Shown here: piece by piece, positions 50,170 to 58,317 of the stretch
Numbering within the stretch: position 1 is the stretch's first letter
Layout of the letters: the number at the start of each line of letters is the position of its first letter
DNA from: Bacillus sp. FJAT-27225
GTDB lineage: Bacteria; Bacillota; Bacilli; Bacillales; Cytobacillaceae
Direction: 5' to 3'
DNA length: 64,000 nt
Assembly (NCBI RefSeq): GCF_001685025.1
Contig: NZ_MAYU01000022.1
Coordinates: forward strand, 1 to 64,000
The notes under the pieces: model-generated
What the model was told of the DNA's origin: nothing
The model's input: only the letters and a program-made list of their open reading frames with translations
Database searches by the model: none
Made by a program: the position numbers and the translations under genes

Positions 50170-50246
50170 ATTGAACTAACCTGCCCCGATACTAATAACT
50201 GTAACAAAAAAAAGGCGTTAATCCTTAGATTAACGCACCAGTTACT
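50170..50246 (-). repeat. attC-like repeat, double site, shortened copy 20
   Basis: TTGAACTAAC, CTGCCCC, GATACTAATAACTG, loop TAACAAAAAAAAGGCG, TTAATCCTTAGATTAAC, GCACCA, GTTACTAGAG. Confidence 0.82.
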
Positions 50247-50277
50247 AGAGAAGTATTTTTACGATCTTCATGGTATG

Positions 50278-50976
50278 TTAATAAGACACAGGATAAGCAT
50301 CCACAAGGCAGCTTAATTCTAATTTTTCACTTTTTCTTTCTATCGTTAAGGTTACAGTCTGATTAACAGCTTTTTTGTTTAATGCTCTCCCAAATGATTC
50401 ATACCCTACAATTTCTTCTCTATCGATTTCCTTTATTATGTCTCCAGGTTCAATCCCGGCAGCTGCAGCTACTGAACCTTTCTTTACCGTTAATACTCTT
50501 GTACCTATGGCCCCCTCGTTAGTTGTGTGTGTAATACCAATCCAACCTTTCCATAACTTTGCACGAATATCCTCACCTGTTTCATAGACACTCTTCAGAT
50601 TTTCTAAGAATTGACCTGTACCAAACAACATATTTTCTTTTATAGCTTGAGACATTTCACTCAAAAAGGAAGCTTGATATTCAATACTCACCTTAATACC
50701 ATTTTCAACTTCCATTAATGAAGTAATAGTAGTAAAATCACCATCCATACTTTGGATTGCAAAGCGTTTCATCGCATCAATTTCAGTGAATATACCTTCC
50801 GTTGTTGCTCCCCAACCATGATTCATGTAACCTTTGCCACCTACACAAAAATCTATTTCCGCATTTTTTGTATACCAACGGTTTAAATGCTCAGGTTTAG
50901 TCAAAGCATCCCATACTTCAATTAGAGTGGCATTAATAACAATTTCTCTTTTGACGGAGTCCTTAATCTTGTTCAT
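50278..50976 (-). CDS. SRPBCC (AHSA1-like) domain fused to a PDZ domain
   Basis: 232 aa. Residues about 10-135 are an AHSA1-like fold (IVINATLIEVWDALTKPEHL, NRWYTKNAEID,CVGGKGYMNHGWG). Residues about 145-232 are a PDZ domain (GWIGITHTTNEG, GTRVLTVKKGSVAAAAGIEP, GDIIKEIDREEI). This pairing is unusual; PDZ domains bind protein C-termini. The ATG behind AAAGGAGAG overlaps the end of the ArsR gene by 14 nt, so the two are translated together and the ArsR probably regulates both. Confidence 0.82.
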   Translation of the reverse strand: MNKIKDSVKREIVINATLIEVWDALTKPEHLNRWYTKNAEIDFCVGGKGYMNHGWGATTEGIFTEIDAMKRFAIQSMDGDFTTITSLMEVENGIKVSIEYQASFLSEMSQAIKENMLFGTGQFLENLKSVYETGEDIRAKLWKGWIGITHTTNEGAIGTRVLTVKKGSVAAAAGIEPGDIIKEIDREEIVGYESFGRALNKKAVNQTVTLTIERKSEKLELSCLVDAYPVSY

Positions 50977-51295
50977 CTCGAATCTCTCCTTTTTCAACAT
51001 AATGTTTTAGACTTACGAGCTGATCACCGAGTAGTTCTCCGATGTATTGAAGCACATCCTGGAAAGCTATTTGGAGGGAGTTAGGGTTTAGCGAATAAAT
51101 ACGATACTTCCCTTTTAATCTCTCTGAAATAATTTTTTCCTCCAACAGAATAGTTAAATGCTTCTTAATGGCTGGTTGAGAGATATCGAATGCTTCAACT
51201 ATCTCCTTTTGGGTTTTGCTTCCTTGTTTAAGTATGCTCAATATGCGACGGCGGGTAGGATCACCTAAAGCTCGATAGACATCTGGCATTTTCAT
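50963..51295 (-). CDS. ArsR-family repressor
   Basis: 110 aa: MPDVYRALGDPTRRRILSIL, KQGSKTQKEIVEAFDISQPA, IKKHLTILLEEKIISERLKG. Metal-site cysteines absent; it belongs with the SRPBCC-associated ArsR group, like the pair at 34613-35402 but in reverse gene order. Start at the ATG after GGAGGAGGGA. A perfect palindrome with AACC..GGTT lies just upstream. Confidence 0.88.
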   Translation of the reverse strand: MKMPDVYRALGDPTRRRILSILKQGSKTQKEIVEAFDISQPAIKKHLTILLEEKIISERLKGKYRIYSLNPNSLQIAFQDVLQYIGELLGDQLVSLKHYVEKGEIRDEQD

Positions 51296-51310
51296 TCCCT
51301 CCTCCCTTAC

Positions 51311-51330
51311 ATATAACCTAAAGGTTATAT
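51311..51330. promoter_or_regulatory. ArsR operator candidate
   Basis: ATATAACCT, AA, AGGTTATAT: perfect 9-bp arms, 16 bp before the ArsR start. Its AACC-N4-GGTT core is shared with the operator at 34540-34553. Confidence 0.65.
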
Positions 51331-51391
51331 TCAATATAAACGCATTTGATAACGTTTTCAATATTTTTTTAAAAAATTATAGAAAATTATT

Positions 51392-51464
51392 CCTTTCGTT
51401 TGGACAATAAAGAATTCACCAGGGTGAGTAAATACTTCCTGGATTAAACGCACCGATAATTAAG
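51392..51464 (-). repeat. attC-like repeat, degenerate copy 21
   Basis: Left core eroded (CCTTTCGTTTGGACAATAAAGAATT), loop shortened, then AAATACTTCCTGGATTAAAC, GCACC, GATAATTAAG. Confidence 0.65.
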
Positions 51465-51492
51465 AAGAAATCTTTAAAGTCCTTTATACTAT

Positions 51493-51930
51493 TTATCTGA
51501 CTTTCTCCGCCAACTCTAAAATAATACCCTCCGGACCACGAACATAGCATAACTTATAACTTTCTTCATATTGCTGTATCTCACTAAAGATTTCCGTGCC
51601 CCTCTTTTTCAATTTTTCAACTATAGCCTCAATATCTTCAACAGCAAAGCAAATATGCCGGATACCCAGTGTATTTGCAAAAGGTTGCTGAATATCCTTT
51701 TCATCTGATGGCGTATAAAATTTAACTAGTTCTATCCATGCCTGACCATCTGGCATCCCTAATCCTACACATGCCGTTTTAACATCATTAAGCCCAACTA
51801 TTCTGTCTAACAGTTCTCCATCCAATTCCCATTCCGCTTTCACTTCAAGTCCTAAATCAAGAAAAAACGCTTTAGCCTCAGAAAGATTATTTACGTTTAT
51901 ACTCACATGATCTATTCTATTGATCTTCAG
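51493..51930 (-). CDS. VOC-family (glyoxalase/methylmalonyl-CoA epimerase-like) protein
   Basis: 146 aa in two beta-alpha-beta-beta-beta modules: INRIDHVSINVNNLSEAKAF (metal His), AWIELVKF, then LGIRHICFAVEDIEAIVEKL and GPEGIILELAEK (Glu ligand). The layout matches methylmalonyl-CoA epimerase-like VOC enzymes. The natural start is CTG 8 nt after GGAGGT (M-KINRID); an upstream TTG overlaps the binding site. Confidence 0.8.
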   Translation of the reverse strand: MKINRIDHVSINVNNLSEAKAFFLDLGLEVKAEWELDGELLDRIVGLNDVKTACVGLGMPDGQAWIELVKFYTPSDEKDIQQPFANTLGIRHICFAVEDIEAIVEKLKKRGTEIFSEIQQYEESYKLCYVRGPEGIILELAEKVR

Positions 51931-52022
51931 ATTGCATACCTCCAATGTTCCGTTTATTTCTAATACCTGTATTCGTGTAAGGATTGTTTGAAATTCTTAC
52001 AGGAAATATCTTCAACAAACCT

Positions 52023-52175
52023 AATGAAGGAGGGGTAGACCGCTTTTTTGGGGCTGTTCCCGTCTTCATACCCAATGAAGGATGGGTAAACATCTATTTT
52101 CAGGCTGTTCCCGTCTTCATAACCAATGAAGGATGGGTAAACATCTATTTTCAGGCTGTTCCCGTCTTCATACCT
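52023..52175. repeat. Three tandem copies of a 51-bp unit
   Basis: Units begin at 52023, 52074 and 52125 with AATGAAGGATGGGTAAACAT and end with GTTCCCGTCTTCAT; the first unit is diverged in its middle, the second and third nearly identical. Being 17 codons long, the unit keeps frame (minus strand YEDGNSLKIDVYPSFIG). No start or binding site supports a protein there. Confidence 0.85.
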
Positions 52176-52212
52176 GCCTCGTAGTGGAAGATGAACCTCA
52201 ACAGCAAGTGCA

Positions 52213-52437
52213 TTAAACATTAGTTGATTCTCCCATCCAAAGAGCAACCATAAGAAAAATAAAATATAGGAACCCCCCCAATACTTTCCCCTTTGAATCT
52301 TTATTTTCAATTATTAAAGCAGCAGAAAGTATTATACAAACAATATATCCAACGAATCTTAATTCAGTAGCAAACGGAGATACAACAATTGAAATTACCG
52401 CTAATGAAATATATAGCCATTTAAAATTGAAATTCAT
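52213..52437 (-). CDS. Small membrane protein, three helices
   Basis: 74 aa, hydrophobic segments at about 6-22, 27-43 and 53-69 (FKWLYISLAVISIVVSPFA, FVGYIVCIILSAALIIE, GFLYFIFLMVALWMG). No family recognised. The tandem 51-bp repeat begins 38 bp after its stop. Binding site GGGGGGC before the ATG. Confidence 0.55.
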   Translation of the reverse strand: MNFNFKWLYISLAVISIVVSPFATELRFVGYIVCIILSAALIIENKDSKGKVLGGFLYFIFLMVALWMGESTNV

Positions 52438-52490
52438 TAATTGCCCCCCTTAACAAATCCGTCATGTTTTTTCTATCTGACTAAATCCTT

Positions 52491-52567
52491 CTTAAAGTAA
52501 CCTTTCAAGATGGAATTCAACAAACGAGCGCCCAAATCCTTCTTAAATCATAGCACCCGTTTGCTGA
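52491..52567 (-). repeat. attC-like repeat, degenerate copy 22
   Basis: TTAAAGTAAC, CTTTCAAGATGGAATT, CAACAAACGAGCGCCC, AAATCCTTCTTAAATCAT, AGCACCC, GTTTGCTGAG. The central left core is deleted. The next 200 bp hold no gene. Confidence 0.65.
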
Positions 52568-52773
52568 GTGACATTTTACCTCAAATGCTTCTTTTAATTC
52601 TGAGAGAAATCTATTCCGCTTACTAACTGATATTTTTAACATTTGAAATGAAATACTAATTCAGATGCTAGTTAAATTGTTCCTCTCCCTTATCGTTACC
52701 TGTTAATCGGCTTCCAAATTGGCCGTTTCCGACCATTATGTTTTAAATTTTTAAAATATTCAGCTAAATGATA

Positions 52774-52801
52774 TTGACATGATGTCAACTTCTGCTATAT
52801 T
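52774..52801 (+). promoter_or_regulatory. Kynureninase promoter with palindromic operator
   Basis: TTGACA (52774-52779), 16-bp spacer, TATATT (52796-52801). The -35 is part of a perfect palindrome TTGACAT, G, ATGTCAA (52774-52788), so a regulator bound there would block the promoter, probably releasing it with tryptophan or kynurenine catabolites. Confidence 0.65.
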
Positions 52802-52836
52802 CTTCAATTAACAAAGCTGAAAGGATGGTCGGAAAA

Positions 52837-54117
52837 ATGAAAGCGGATACATTTTTGCCAACAATAGAATACGCCCAACAATTAGATCGGAATAGTATGA
52901 CCTTTAGAGAAGAGTTTTACATTAAAGAAGGTACATATTATATGGACGGAAACTCGTTAGGGCTGCTTTCCAAGCGGGCGGAAAAAACATTGCTTCTCAG
53001 TTTGGATGATTGGAAGAATCTTGGCATCGATGGATGGATGTCAGGGCATCAGCCTTGGTTTGATTTTTCGGAGAAATTAGGCGCAATGACTGCCCCCTTG
53101 ATAGGAGCAAAGCCAGAGGAAACAATTGTTACAGGTTCGATTACGAGGAACATTCATCAAATTTTAGCTACCTTTTACAAACCAGAAGGAAAACGGACAA
53201 AAATAGTAGCAGGCGAATTGGACTTCTCATCGGATATTTATGCGATAAAGTCCCAATTGCAGCTTCATGGACTTGATCCAAATGAACATTTAGTGTTGGT
53301 AAAAAGCCACGATTCCCGCACGATTGACGAAGCAGACATCATTTCTGCGATGACGGACGAGGTCGCCATCGTCTGGATGCCATCTGTTCTATATCGAAGC
53401 GGCCAGCTGCTGGATATGGAGCTTTTGGCGAAAGAAGCACATAGTAGAAATATATTAATAGGATTTGATTTGGCCCATTCGATTGGTGCTCTCCCGCATT
53501 CCATGCATGATTGGTGTGTCGATTTTGCTGTCTGGTGCAATTATAAGTATTTGAATAGTGGCCCGGGCGGTGTTGGAGGTTTATTTGTACATGAAAGGCA
53601 TCATGGAAGAGCCCCTGGTTTGGCAGGCTGGTTTAGTTCAAGCAAAGATAAACAGTTTGATCTTGAATTAGAATTGACACATGCCCAATCAGCTGGTGCC
53701 TTCCAAATTGGTACTCCACATATTTTAAGTGCTGCCCCGCTCTTAGGGTCTCTTGAAATCTTTGCTGAGGCTGGAATTGAAAATCTCCGTGCAAAGTCCC
53801 TCGAAATGACTGACTATATGATGCAATTAATCGAGGTTGATCTTTCCAATTTTGGATTTACGATTGGAAACCCAAGGGAAGATGAACGCCGCGGCGGACA
53901 TGTTTGTCTCGAGCATGATGAAGCGGCAAGAATTTGCAAAGCTTTGAAAGACCATCATGTAATCCCGGATTTCAGATTCCCAAATGTCATCAGGCTTGCC
54001 CCTGCCGCTTTATATACAACATTTGAAGATATATGGGAAACGATTCAAATTTTAAAAAGCGTTATGGTAAACGAAGAATATAAAAATTACGAGAATGCAA
54101 GAGAAGTAGTGGCTTAG
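52837..54117 (+). CDS. kynU: Kynureninase
   Basis: 426-aa PLP enzyme of fold type [12 protein letters not shown] at the start, [18 protein letters not shown], and the PLP-lysine region [20 protein letters not shown], then [13 protein letters not shown]. It cleaves kynurenine to anthranilate and alanine in tryptophan breakdown. I start at the ATG 11 nt after AAGGA; the earlier ATG lies in the binding site. The following gene is an amino acid permease 34 bp away, which suggests a two-gene uptake-and-breakdown operon. Confidence 0.93.
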   Translation: MKADTFLPTIEYAQQLDRNSMTFREEFYIKEGTYYMDGNSLGLLSKRAEKTLLLSLDDWKNLGIDGWMSGHQPWFDFSEKLGAMTAPLIGAKPEETIVTGSITRNIHQILATFYKPEGKRTKIVAGELDFSSDIYAIKSQLQLHGLDPNEHLVLVKSHDSRTIDEADIISAMTDEVAIVWMPSVLYRSGQLLDMELLAKEAHSRNILIGFDLAHSIGALPHSMHDWCVDFAVWCNYKYLNSGPGGVGGLFVHERHHGRAPGLAGWFSSSKDKQFDLELELTHAQSAGAFQIGTPHILSAAPLLGSLEIFAEAGIENLRAKSLEMTDYMMQLIEVDLSNFGFTIGNPREDERRGGHVCLEHDEAARICKALKDHHVIPDFRFPNVIRLAPAALYTTFEDIWETIQILKSVMVNEEYKNYENAREVVA

Positions 54118-54151
54118 TTTCCTATTCCGACCTAAAAAAAGGAGAATGCGC

Positions 54152-55552
54152 ATGAAGCAAAACGGGAGTTTCCAGCAAATTGTCGATCGTGAAAAGGGTC
54201 TTAGTAAAAAGTTAACGACCGGGCAAATTTCAATGATTGCCATTGGAGGAGCAATTGGAACAGGGCTTTTTCTTGGGAGCGGCTTTGCAATTGGCCAAGC
54301 CGGGCCGAGCGTAATCATCAGCTATGCGATTGGGGCTTTTATTGCTCTATTGCTAATGGGATGTCTTGCTGAAATGACTGTTGCCCATCCTACCTCGGGA
54401 TCATTCGGCGCCTATGCCGAACATTATATCAATCCATGGGCAGGTTATCTTGTCCGCTATTCTTATTGGGCCTGTATCGTTGCCGCTGTCGGAGTTGAAG
54501 TAACCGCGGTGGCTGTCTACATGTCCTACTGGTTTCCAAGTATCCCTGGCACTGTTTGGATTCTTATCTTTTCCGCGATTTTAATTTATGTAAATGCAAC
54601 GAGCGTTAATTTATTTGGTTCTGTTGAATATTGGTTCTCGATGATTAAAATTGTGGCGATTGTCGCGTTTATTTTAATCGGCGCTTATGTTGTTTTTGGC
54701 GGGAGCAATCCGGAAATCGGCTTCCAAAACTATACAAATGATGGCGGCTTCCTTCCAAATGGCTGGTCAGGCATGTGGATTGCGGTGGTCATTGCCTTAT
54801 TTAGTTATTTAAGTATCGAGATGATCGCTGTAACAGCCGGTGAAGCCGAAAACCCGCAAGTAGCAGTACCTAAAGCACTGAAGGCAACTGTTTTCCGTTT
54901 GATATTCTTCTATCTTCTCACCTTGACACTTATGCTTGCGATTGTACCGTGGGCCGGAGCAGGCATTGAAAAAAGCCCATTTGTCAAAGTCATTGAATTC
55001 ATGAATATCCCTGGCGCTGCCGGAATCATGAATTTTGTTGTCCTGGTCGCTGCCCTTTCGGCTATGAATAGCCAGCTGTATATTACCACACGGATGATGT
55101 TTTCACTTTCGCGAGCAGGCTATGCACCGTCACGGTTTGGCAAATTAAATAAAAAGAATGTCCCTGTTTATTCCTTGGTCCTTTCGACGATTGGGATTGC
55201 CATTGCAGCCGTAATCCATGCCATCGTACCAGATCAAGCCTACTTGCTTATGATGGGAATCTCCATGTTCGGCGCCATGTTCACATGGCTGATGATATTT
55301 GTCACCCATTATTTCTTCCGTAAAAAATACAGAGGCGAAAAGCTTTCAGTAAGAATGTGGGGTTTTCCTTACTTGACCTTATTAGGAGCACTCCTCATGC
55401 TAAGCTTGCTCTTCACTACATGGTTTGTCTCCTTCTTCAAAGCAACCTTAATGGTCGGAATACCTTGGTTACTTCTATTATCTTTTGCATATTACTTGCA
55501 TCAGAAGAAAACAAGACATGTCAAAATGGATGTTCAATCTAAAACAGTATAG
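54152..55552 (+). CDS. Amino acid permease (APC superfamily, AAT family)
   Basis: 466 aa, 12 membrane helices, with the APC signature GGAIGTGLFLGSGFAIGQAG in helix 1, SVNLFGSVEYWFSMIKI and SRAGYAPSRFGKLNKKNVP. Takes up an amino acid with protons. Its operon with kynureninase suggests tryptophan or kynurenine as substrate, but sequence alone does not fix that. Start at ATG 6 nt after GGAGA. Ends with a strong terminator. Confidence 0.9.
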   Translation: MKQNGSFQQIVDREKGLSKKLTTGQISMIAIGGAIGTGLFLGSGFAIGQAGPSVIISYAIGAFIALLLMGCLAEMTVAHPTSGSFGAYAEHYINPWAGYLVRYSYWACIVAAVGVEVTAVAVYMSYWFPSIPGTVWILIFSAILIYVNATSVNLFGSVEYWFSMIKIVAIVAFILIGAYVVFGGSNPEIGFQNYTNDGGFLPNGWSGMWIAVVIALFSYLSIEMIAVTAGEAENPQVAVPKALKATVFRLIFFYLLTLTLMLAIVPWAGAGIEKSPFVKVIEFMNIPGAAGIMNFVVLVAALSAMNSQLYITTRMMFSLSRAGYAPSRFGKLNKKNVPVYSLVLSTIGIAIAAVIHAIVPDQAYLLMMGISMFGAMFTWLMIFVTHYFFRKKYRGEKLSVRMWGFPYLTLLGALLMLSLLFTTWFVSFFKATLMVGIPWLLLLSFAYYLHQKKTRHVKMDVQSKTV

Positions 55553-55562
55553 AAGAATAGTG

Positions 55563-55605
55563 GCCCGCCTCTTTTAGCGCATCGAAAGAGGTGGGGCTTT
55601 TTTTT
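55563..55605 (+). terminator. Terminator of the kynureninase-permease operon
   Basis: GCCCGCCTCTTT / AAAGAGGTGGGGC followed by nine T. Confidence 0.92.
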
Positions 55606-56021
55606 TCAAAAAACACCTCACCTTAAGCAACACCTATTTAACCTTTCCATGCCATATTTCAACCCCCACTATACGGGGTTAAAATGAACATAACAAAGGA
55701 ATTTACGCTGGCAGACTCAGAAACAGTCCTCAAACAAAGTTCATATCGTCTGTACGCAGTTTCACCCATTTTGGATAGAGCCTATTGAGTTCTTCCTCAA
55801 TGGGCAGTGCAGCACTAATTTTTCCCAGCAGCGTAAAAGACTTAGCTATTTGTTAGTGCCCTGATACATGCCTCCACCTCGGGGGTTTTTTATTTTTTTT
55901 CAAGTAACGTCATTATCTGAACTTTATTCAATACTAAGGCTGGTCCTTAATGGTTTGTGGGATTCCAGTTTTCAAAGTTTTTCATACTCTGTTATTAAGT
56001 GCACGGAAGGAGGCTTTAAAT
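55606..56021. other. Intergenic stretch with a copied anti-sigma gene fragment
   Basis: At about 55684-55735 the bases nearly repeat 58236-58287, the 3' end of the anti-sigma gene (ATGAACATAACAAAGGAATT, TACGCTGGCAGA..CAGAAA.AGTCCT). The frame runs on for a few codons and stops. The rest shows a T-rich end (55892-55905) that may stop transcription, and no gene. Confidence 0.65.
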
Positions 56022-56123
56022 ATGTCTGATGGAGTAGGTTTTGGTGGTGGCTTTGCTTTAGTCGTTGTCTTGTTTATCTTACTAATCATTATAGGATCTT
56101 CATTTGTAGGCCGTTGCTATTAA
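56022..56123 (+). CDS. YjcZ-family sporulation peptide
   Basis: 33 aa: MSDGVGFGGGFALVVVLFIL then LIIIGSSFVGRCY, a Gly-rich start and one membrane helix, as in the YjcZ/SscA-type small spore proteins of Bacilli, involved in coat assembly or germination. GGAAGGAGG lies 7 nt before the ATG. First of two tandem YjcZ genes. Confidence 0.88.
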   Translation: MSDGVGFGGGFALVVVLFILLIIIGSSFVGRCY

Positions 56124-56157
56124 GAGTTGATCATTCTAATTGAAAGGGGGTTATACT

Positions 56158-56295
56158 ATGGGGTTTTTCGGTGGATATGGCGGTTGCGGCTATGGGGGAT
56201 ACGGGGGATACGGCGGCCGCGGCGGCTTCGCTTTAATTGTTGTCTTGTTCATTCTTTTAATCATTATCGGAGCAGTTTGCTTTGGTGGTTATTAA
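56158..56295 (+). CDS. YjcZ-family sporulation peptide, second copy
   Basis: 45 aa: Gly/Tyr-rich start (MGFFGGYGGCGYGGYGG) and helix FALIVVLFILLIIIGAVCF. Same family as the preceding gene, 34 bp downstream, with AAAGGGGG before the ATG; probably co-transcribed in the mother cell. Confidence 0.88.
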   Translation: MGFFGGYGGCGYGGYGGYGGRGGFALIVVLFILLIIIGAVCFGGY

Positions 56296-56384
56296 TCGGT
56301 AGCACTACGAAGGACAGTTTGAGGAACAGGTTCTATTTTGGACAGTTCACTACTGAAAGTGAAAATTCAATAAAGCTTCACAGA

Positions 56385-56416
56385 AAAAGCTCGGAGGTTT
56401 TATTCTCCGAGCTTTT
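56385..56416. terminator. Bidirectional terminator
   Basis: Perfect 12-bp stem AAAAGCTCGGAG / CTCCGAGCTTTT between the YjcZ genes and the convergent Gly/Tyr-repeat gene. Confidence 0.92.
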
Positions 56417-56452
56417 AGTATAACGAGATTAACATAAGGATTCGTTAGTTGA

Positions 56453-56827
56453 TTAACAAAGGGCTTCCCGATGACCGCCATAACCCATGCCGTAACCAGG
56501 ATAACCTCCATAGCCGCCATGTCCCATACCGTAACCAGGATAACCTCCATAGCCGCCATGTCCCATACCGTATCCAGGATAACCTCCATAGCCGCCATGA
56601 CCCATACCGTATCCAGGATAGCCTCCATAGCCTCCATAGCCACCATGACCCATACCATAGCCAGGATAACCTCCATAGCCGCCATAACCCATACCATAGC
56701 CAGGATAACCTCCATAGCCGCCATAACCCATACCATAGCCAGGATAACCTCCATAGCCGCCATAACCCATACCGAAACTAGGATAACCTCCAAAACCCAT
56801 ACCGCTTCCAAAAAATTGTCTCTCCAT
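56453..56827 (-). CDS. Gly/Tyr-rich repeat protein (spore-coat-like)
   Basis: 124 aa, almost entirely seven imperfect 13-residue units of the type MGYGGYGGYPGYG (39 bp each; one unit has an extra YGG), ending HREALC. Such low-complexity Gly/Tyr proteins occur in spore coats and can cross-link through Tyr. The neighbouring YjcZ genes fit a spore role. Start at ATG behind GAGGGGACAAAAA. Repeat number is likely to vary between strains. Confidence 0.75.
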   Translation of the reverse strand: MERQFFGSGMGFGGYPSFGMGYGGYGGYPGYGMGYGGYGGYPGYGMGYGGYGGYPGYGMGHGGYGGYGGYPGYGMGHGGYGGYPGYGMGHGGYGGYPGYGMGHGGYGGYPGYGMGYGGHREALC

Positions 56828-57020
56828 TTTTTGTCCCCTCCTCAAATTATTACAAGACAGTGTATGTGTCCATGTTGGAGAAGGAATAGGCATCTGCCAT
56901 GGTTCTTTGCCGTTATTTGCGGAGGGGTTTGTTTTTTTATTGTAAAAAGAATAAACATAAGTGGTTCCTTTTTATATCTGTAATTTCCGATCACTAAGGG
57001 AAGCTTCTAAAAATATTTTT

Positions 57021-57047
57021 TGAACCCCACACCGTCTCTGTGTCGTC
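57021..57047 (+). promoter_or_regulatory. ECF-type autoregulatory promoter (SigY-like)
   Basis: TGAACC (57021-57026), 17-bp spacer, CGTC (57044-57047), 36 bp before the sigma gene. TGAAC..CGTC is the class recognised by ECF sigma factors such as SigY of B. subtilis, so the operon probably drives itself. Confidence 0.65.
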
Positions 57048-57083
57048 AGTTATAGTATAGGGGAGAAAAAGGAGGGGGAACTT

Positions 57084-57599
57084 TTGGGGCATTCGAAACT
57101 AGAGGTTGAAGCTGGTTTTTATGACATTGTTGAAACCTATTTAAATGATATTCGAAAAGTAATTTTTACATATGTGAAGGATTATCACATGGTGGAGGAT
57201 ATCACACAGGAGGTATTCCTGACTGTTTTTCATAAGTTAAAGGACTTCCGTGGAGAGAGTTCAATGAAGACGTGGATTCTTAAAATTGCGATTAACAAGT
57301 CAAAGGATTATTTAAAGAGCTGGAATTACCGGAAAGTGCAGCTAACCAGCTGGTTGAAGGAAGAACCCGGGGCAAATGAAGTGGAACGAACCGTTATGAA
57401 CAAACTGCAGAACCATGAACTTGCCGAAACCATTATGAAGCTGCCACTAAAATACCGGGAAGTGGTCATCCTCTATTACTATCATGATTTTGATACAAAT
57501 GAAATCAGTTTCCTGCTTAATTTGAATGTTAATACAGTTAAGACCAGGCTGCTCCGCAGTAAGGACTTGCTAAAAAGGAGGTTTGATTTCAATGAATAA
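57084..57599 (+). CDS. ECF-type RNA polymerase sigma factor
   Basis: 171 aa: sigma2 region (DIRKVIFTYVKDYHMVEDIT, QEVFLTVFHKLKDF, RGESSMKTWILKIAINKSKD) and sigma4 region (LPLKYREVVILYYYHDFDTN, EISFLLNLNVNTVKTRLLRS). TTG start behind AGGAGGGGGAACTT. It overlaps the anti-sigma gene, the usual layout for ECF pairs. The promoter and operon layout suggest a SigY-like group, but the stimulus is unknown. Confidence 0.92.
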   Translation: MGHSKLEVEAGFYDIVETYLNDIRKVIFTYVKDYHMVEDITQEVFLTVFHKLKDFRGESSMKTWILKIAINKSKDYLKSWNYRKVQLTSWLKEEPGANEVERTVMNKLQNHELAETIMKLPLKYREVVILYYYHDFDTNEISFLLNLNVNTVKTRLLRSKDLLKRRFDFNE

Positions 57600-58317
57600 C
57601 TTTAAACAGACTCTTAAAACATCGCTGGATGAACGCTATTTCAGCCAGCTCACATTAAATAATTCAGAAGCAAGAATGTTTGCGAAAAAGGTAGTGAGTA
57701 CTCCCGAACTGAAACCTATATCTAAATTCCCTTCCTTTGTTTTACCTGCTTTGACTACAGTCATTGTCATACTGATAGGAAGCATTTTATTGAACACCTT
57801 TTTAAGTAAAAATGAACAGGTTTCGGCTGCAATCGAAACGGAAGCTACAAAAGAATTTGGCCAGGAAGTAGTAATCTTTGAGTTTGATGACTATCCTATC
57901 ACGTTTGCATCTATCTCCAAACCTTCTTTTCTGCCAAAGCCAACTGACCTGACACTTTCGTATGGAATGACAAAAGGTGAAATGGACCCGCTTTTCGCCA
58001 AGGAGGAAAATCGCGAGCGCTGGAATAAGGAACAGGAAAGTGAGCTTCTTTATGGCCCTTATACTGGCAGGAAGGCTTTTAGCATCGTTTATCGCCCAGG
58101 CACCGTTGAAGTAGGTGATTCTGACACTCAACAAAGAACAATCAATGACCTCCCGGTACAATACCAACACTTAGAACGTCCTGCAGGCGAGTTCGTCCTG
58201 GCAACTATAAATGCCGCCGGTGGAAGCTATGGAGTTGAAATGAACATAACAAAGGAATTTACGCTGGCAGAATCAGAAAAAGTCCTTGAAGAAATAACGA
58301 TGCAATTAAATAAATGA
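57592..58317 (+). CDS. Membrane anti-sigma factor
   Basis: 241 aa: cytoplasmic N-terminal about 40 residues that should bind the sigma factor, one membrane helix (FVLPALTTVIVILIGSILL), and a C-terminal outside domain (FDDYPITFASISKPSFLPKP, DLPVQYQHLERPAGEFVLAT) like DUF4367 sensors. ATG 9 nt after AGGAGGT, overlapping the sigma stop by 8 nt. Its 3' end is partly copied at 55684. Confidence 0.8.
   Translation: MNNFKQTLKTSLDERYFSQLTLNNSEARMFAKKVVSTPELKPISKFPSFVLPALTTVIVILIGSILLNTFLSKNEQVSAAIETEATKEFGQEVVIFEFDDYPITFASISKPSFLPKPTDLTLSYGMTKGEMDPLFAKEENRERWNKEQESELLYGPYTGRKAFSIVYRPGTVEVGDSDTQQRTINDLPVQYQHLERPAGEFVLATINAAGGSYGVEMNITKEFTLAESEKVLEEITMQLNK

Noticed and set aside
51960-52310. Protein containing three YEDGNSLKIDVYPSFI units
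   Set aside because: The frame overlaps the membrane gene at 52213 out of frame and has no start signal of its own; treated as a tandem DNA repeat.
56471-56983. Plus-strand and second minus-frame ORFs across the Gly/Tyr repeat
   Set aside because: They are shadow frames of the 39-bp repeat; only the Gly/Tyr frame has a ribosome binding site and a sensible composition.
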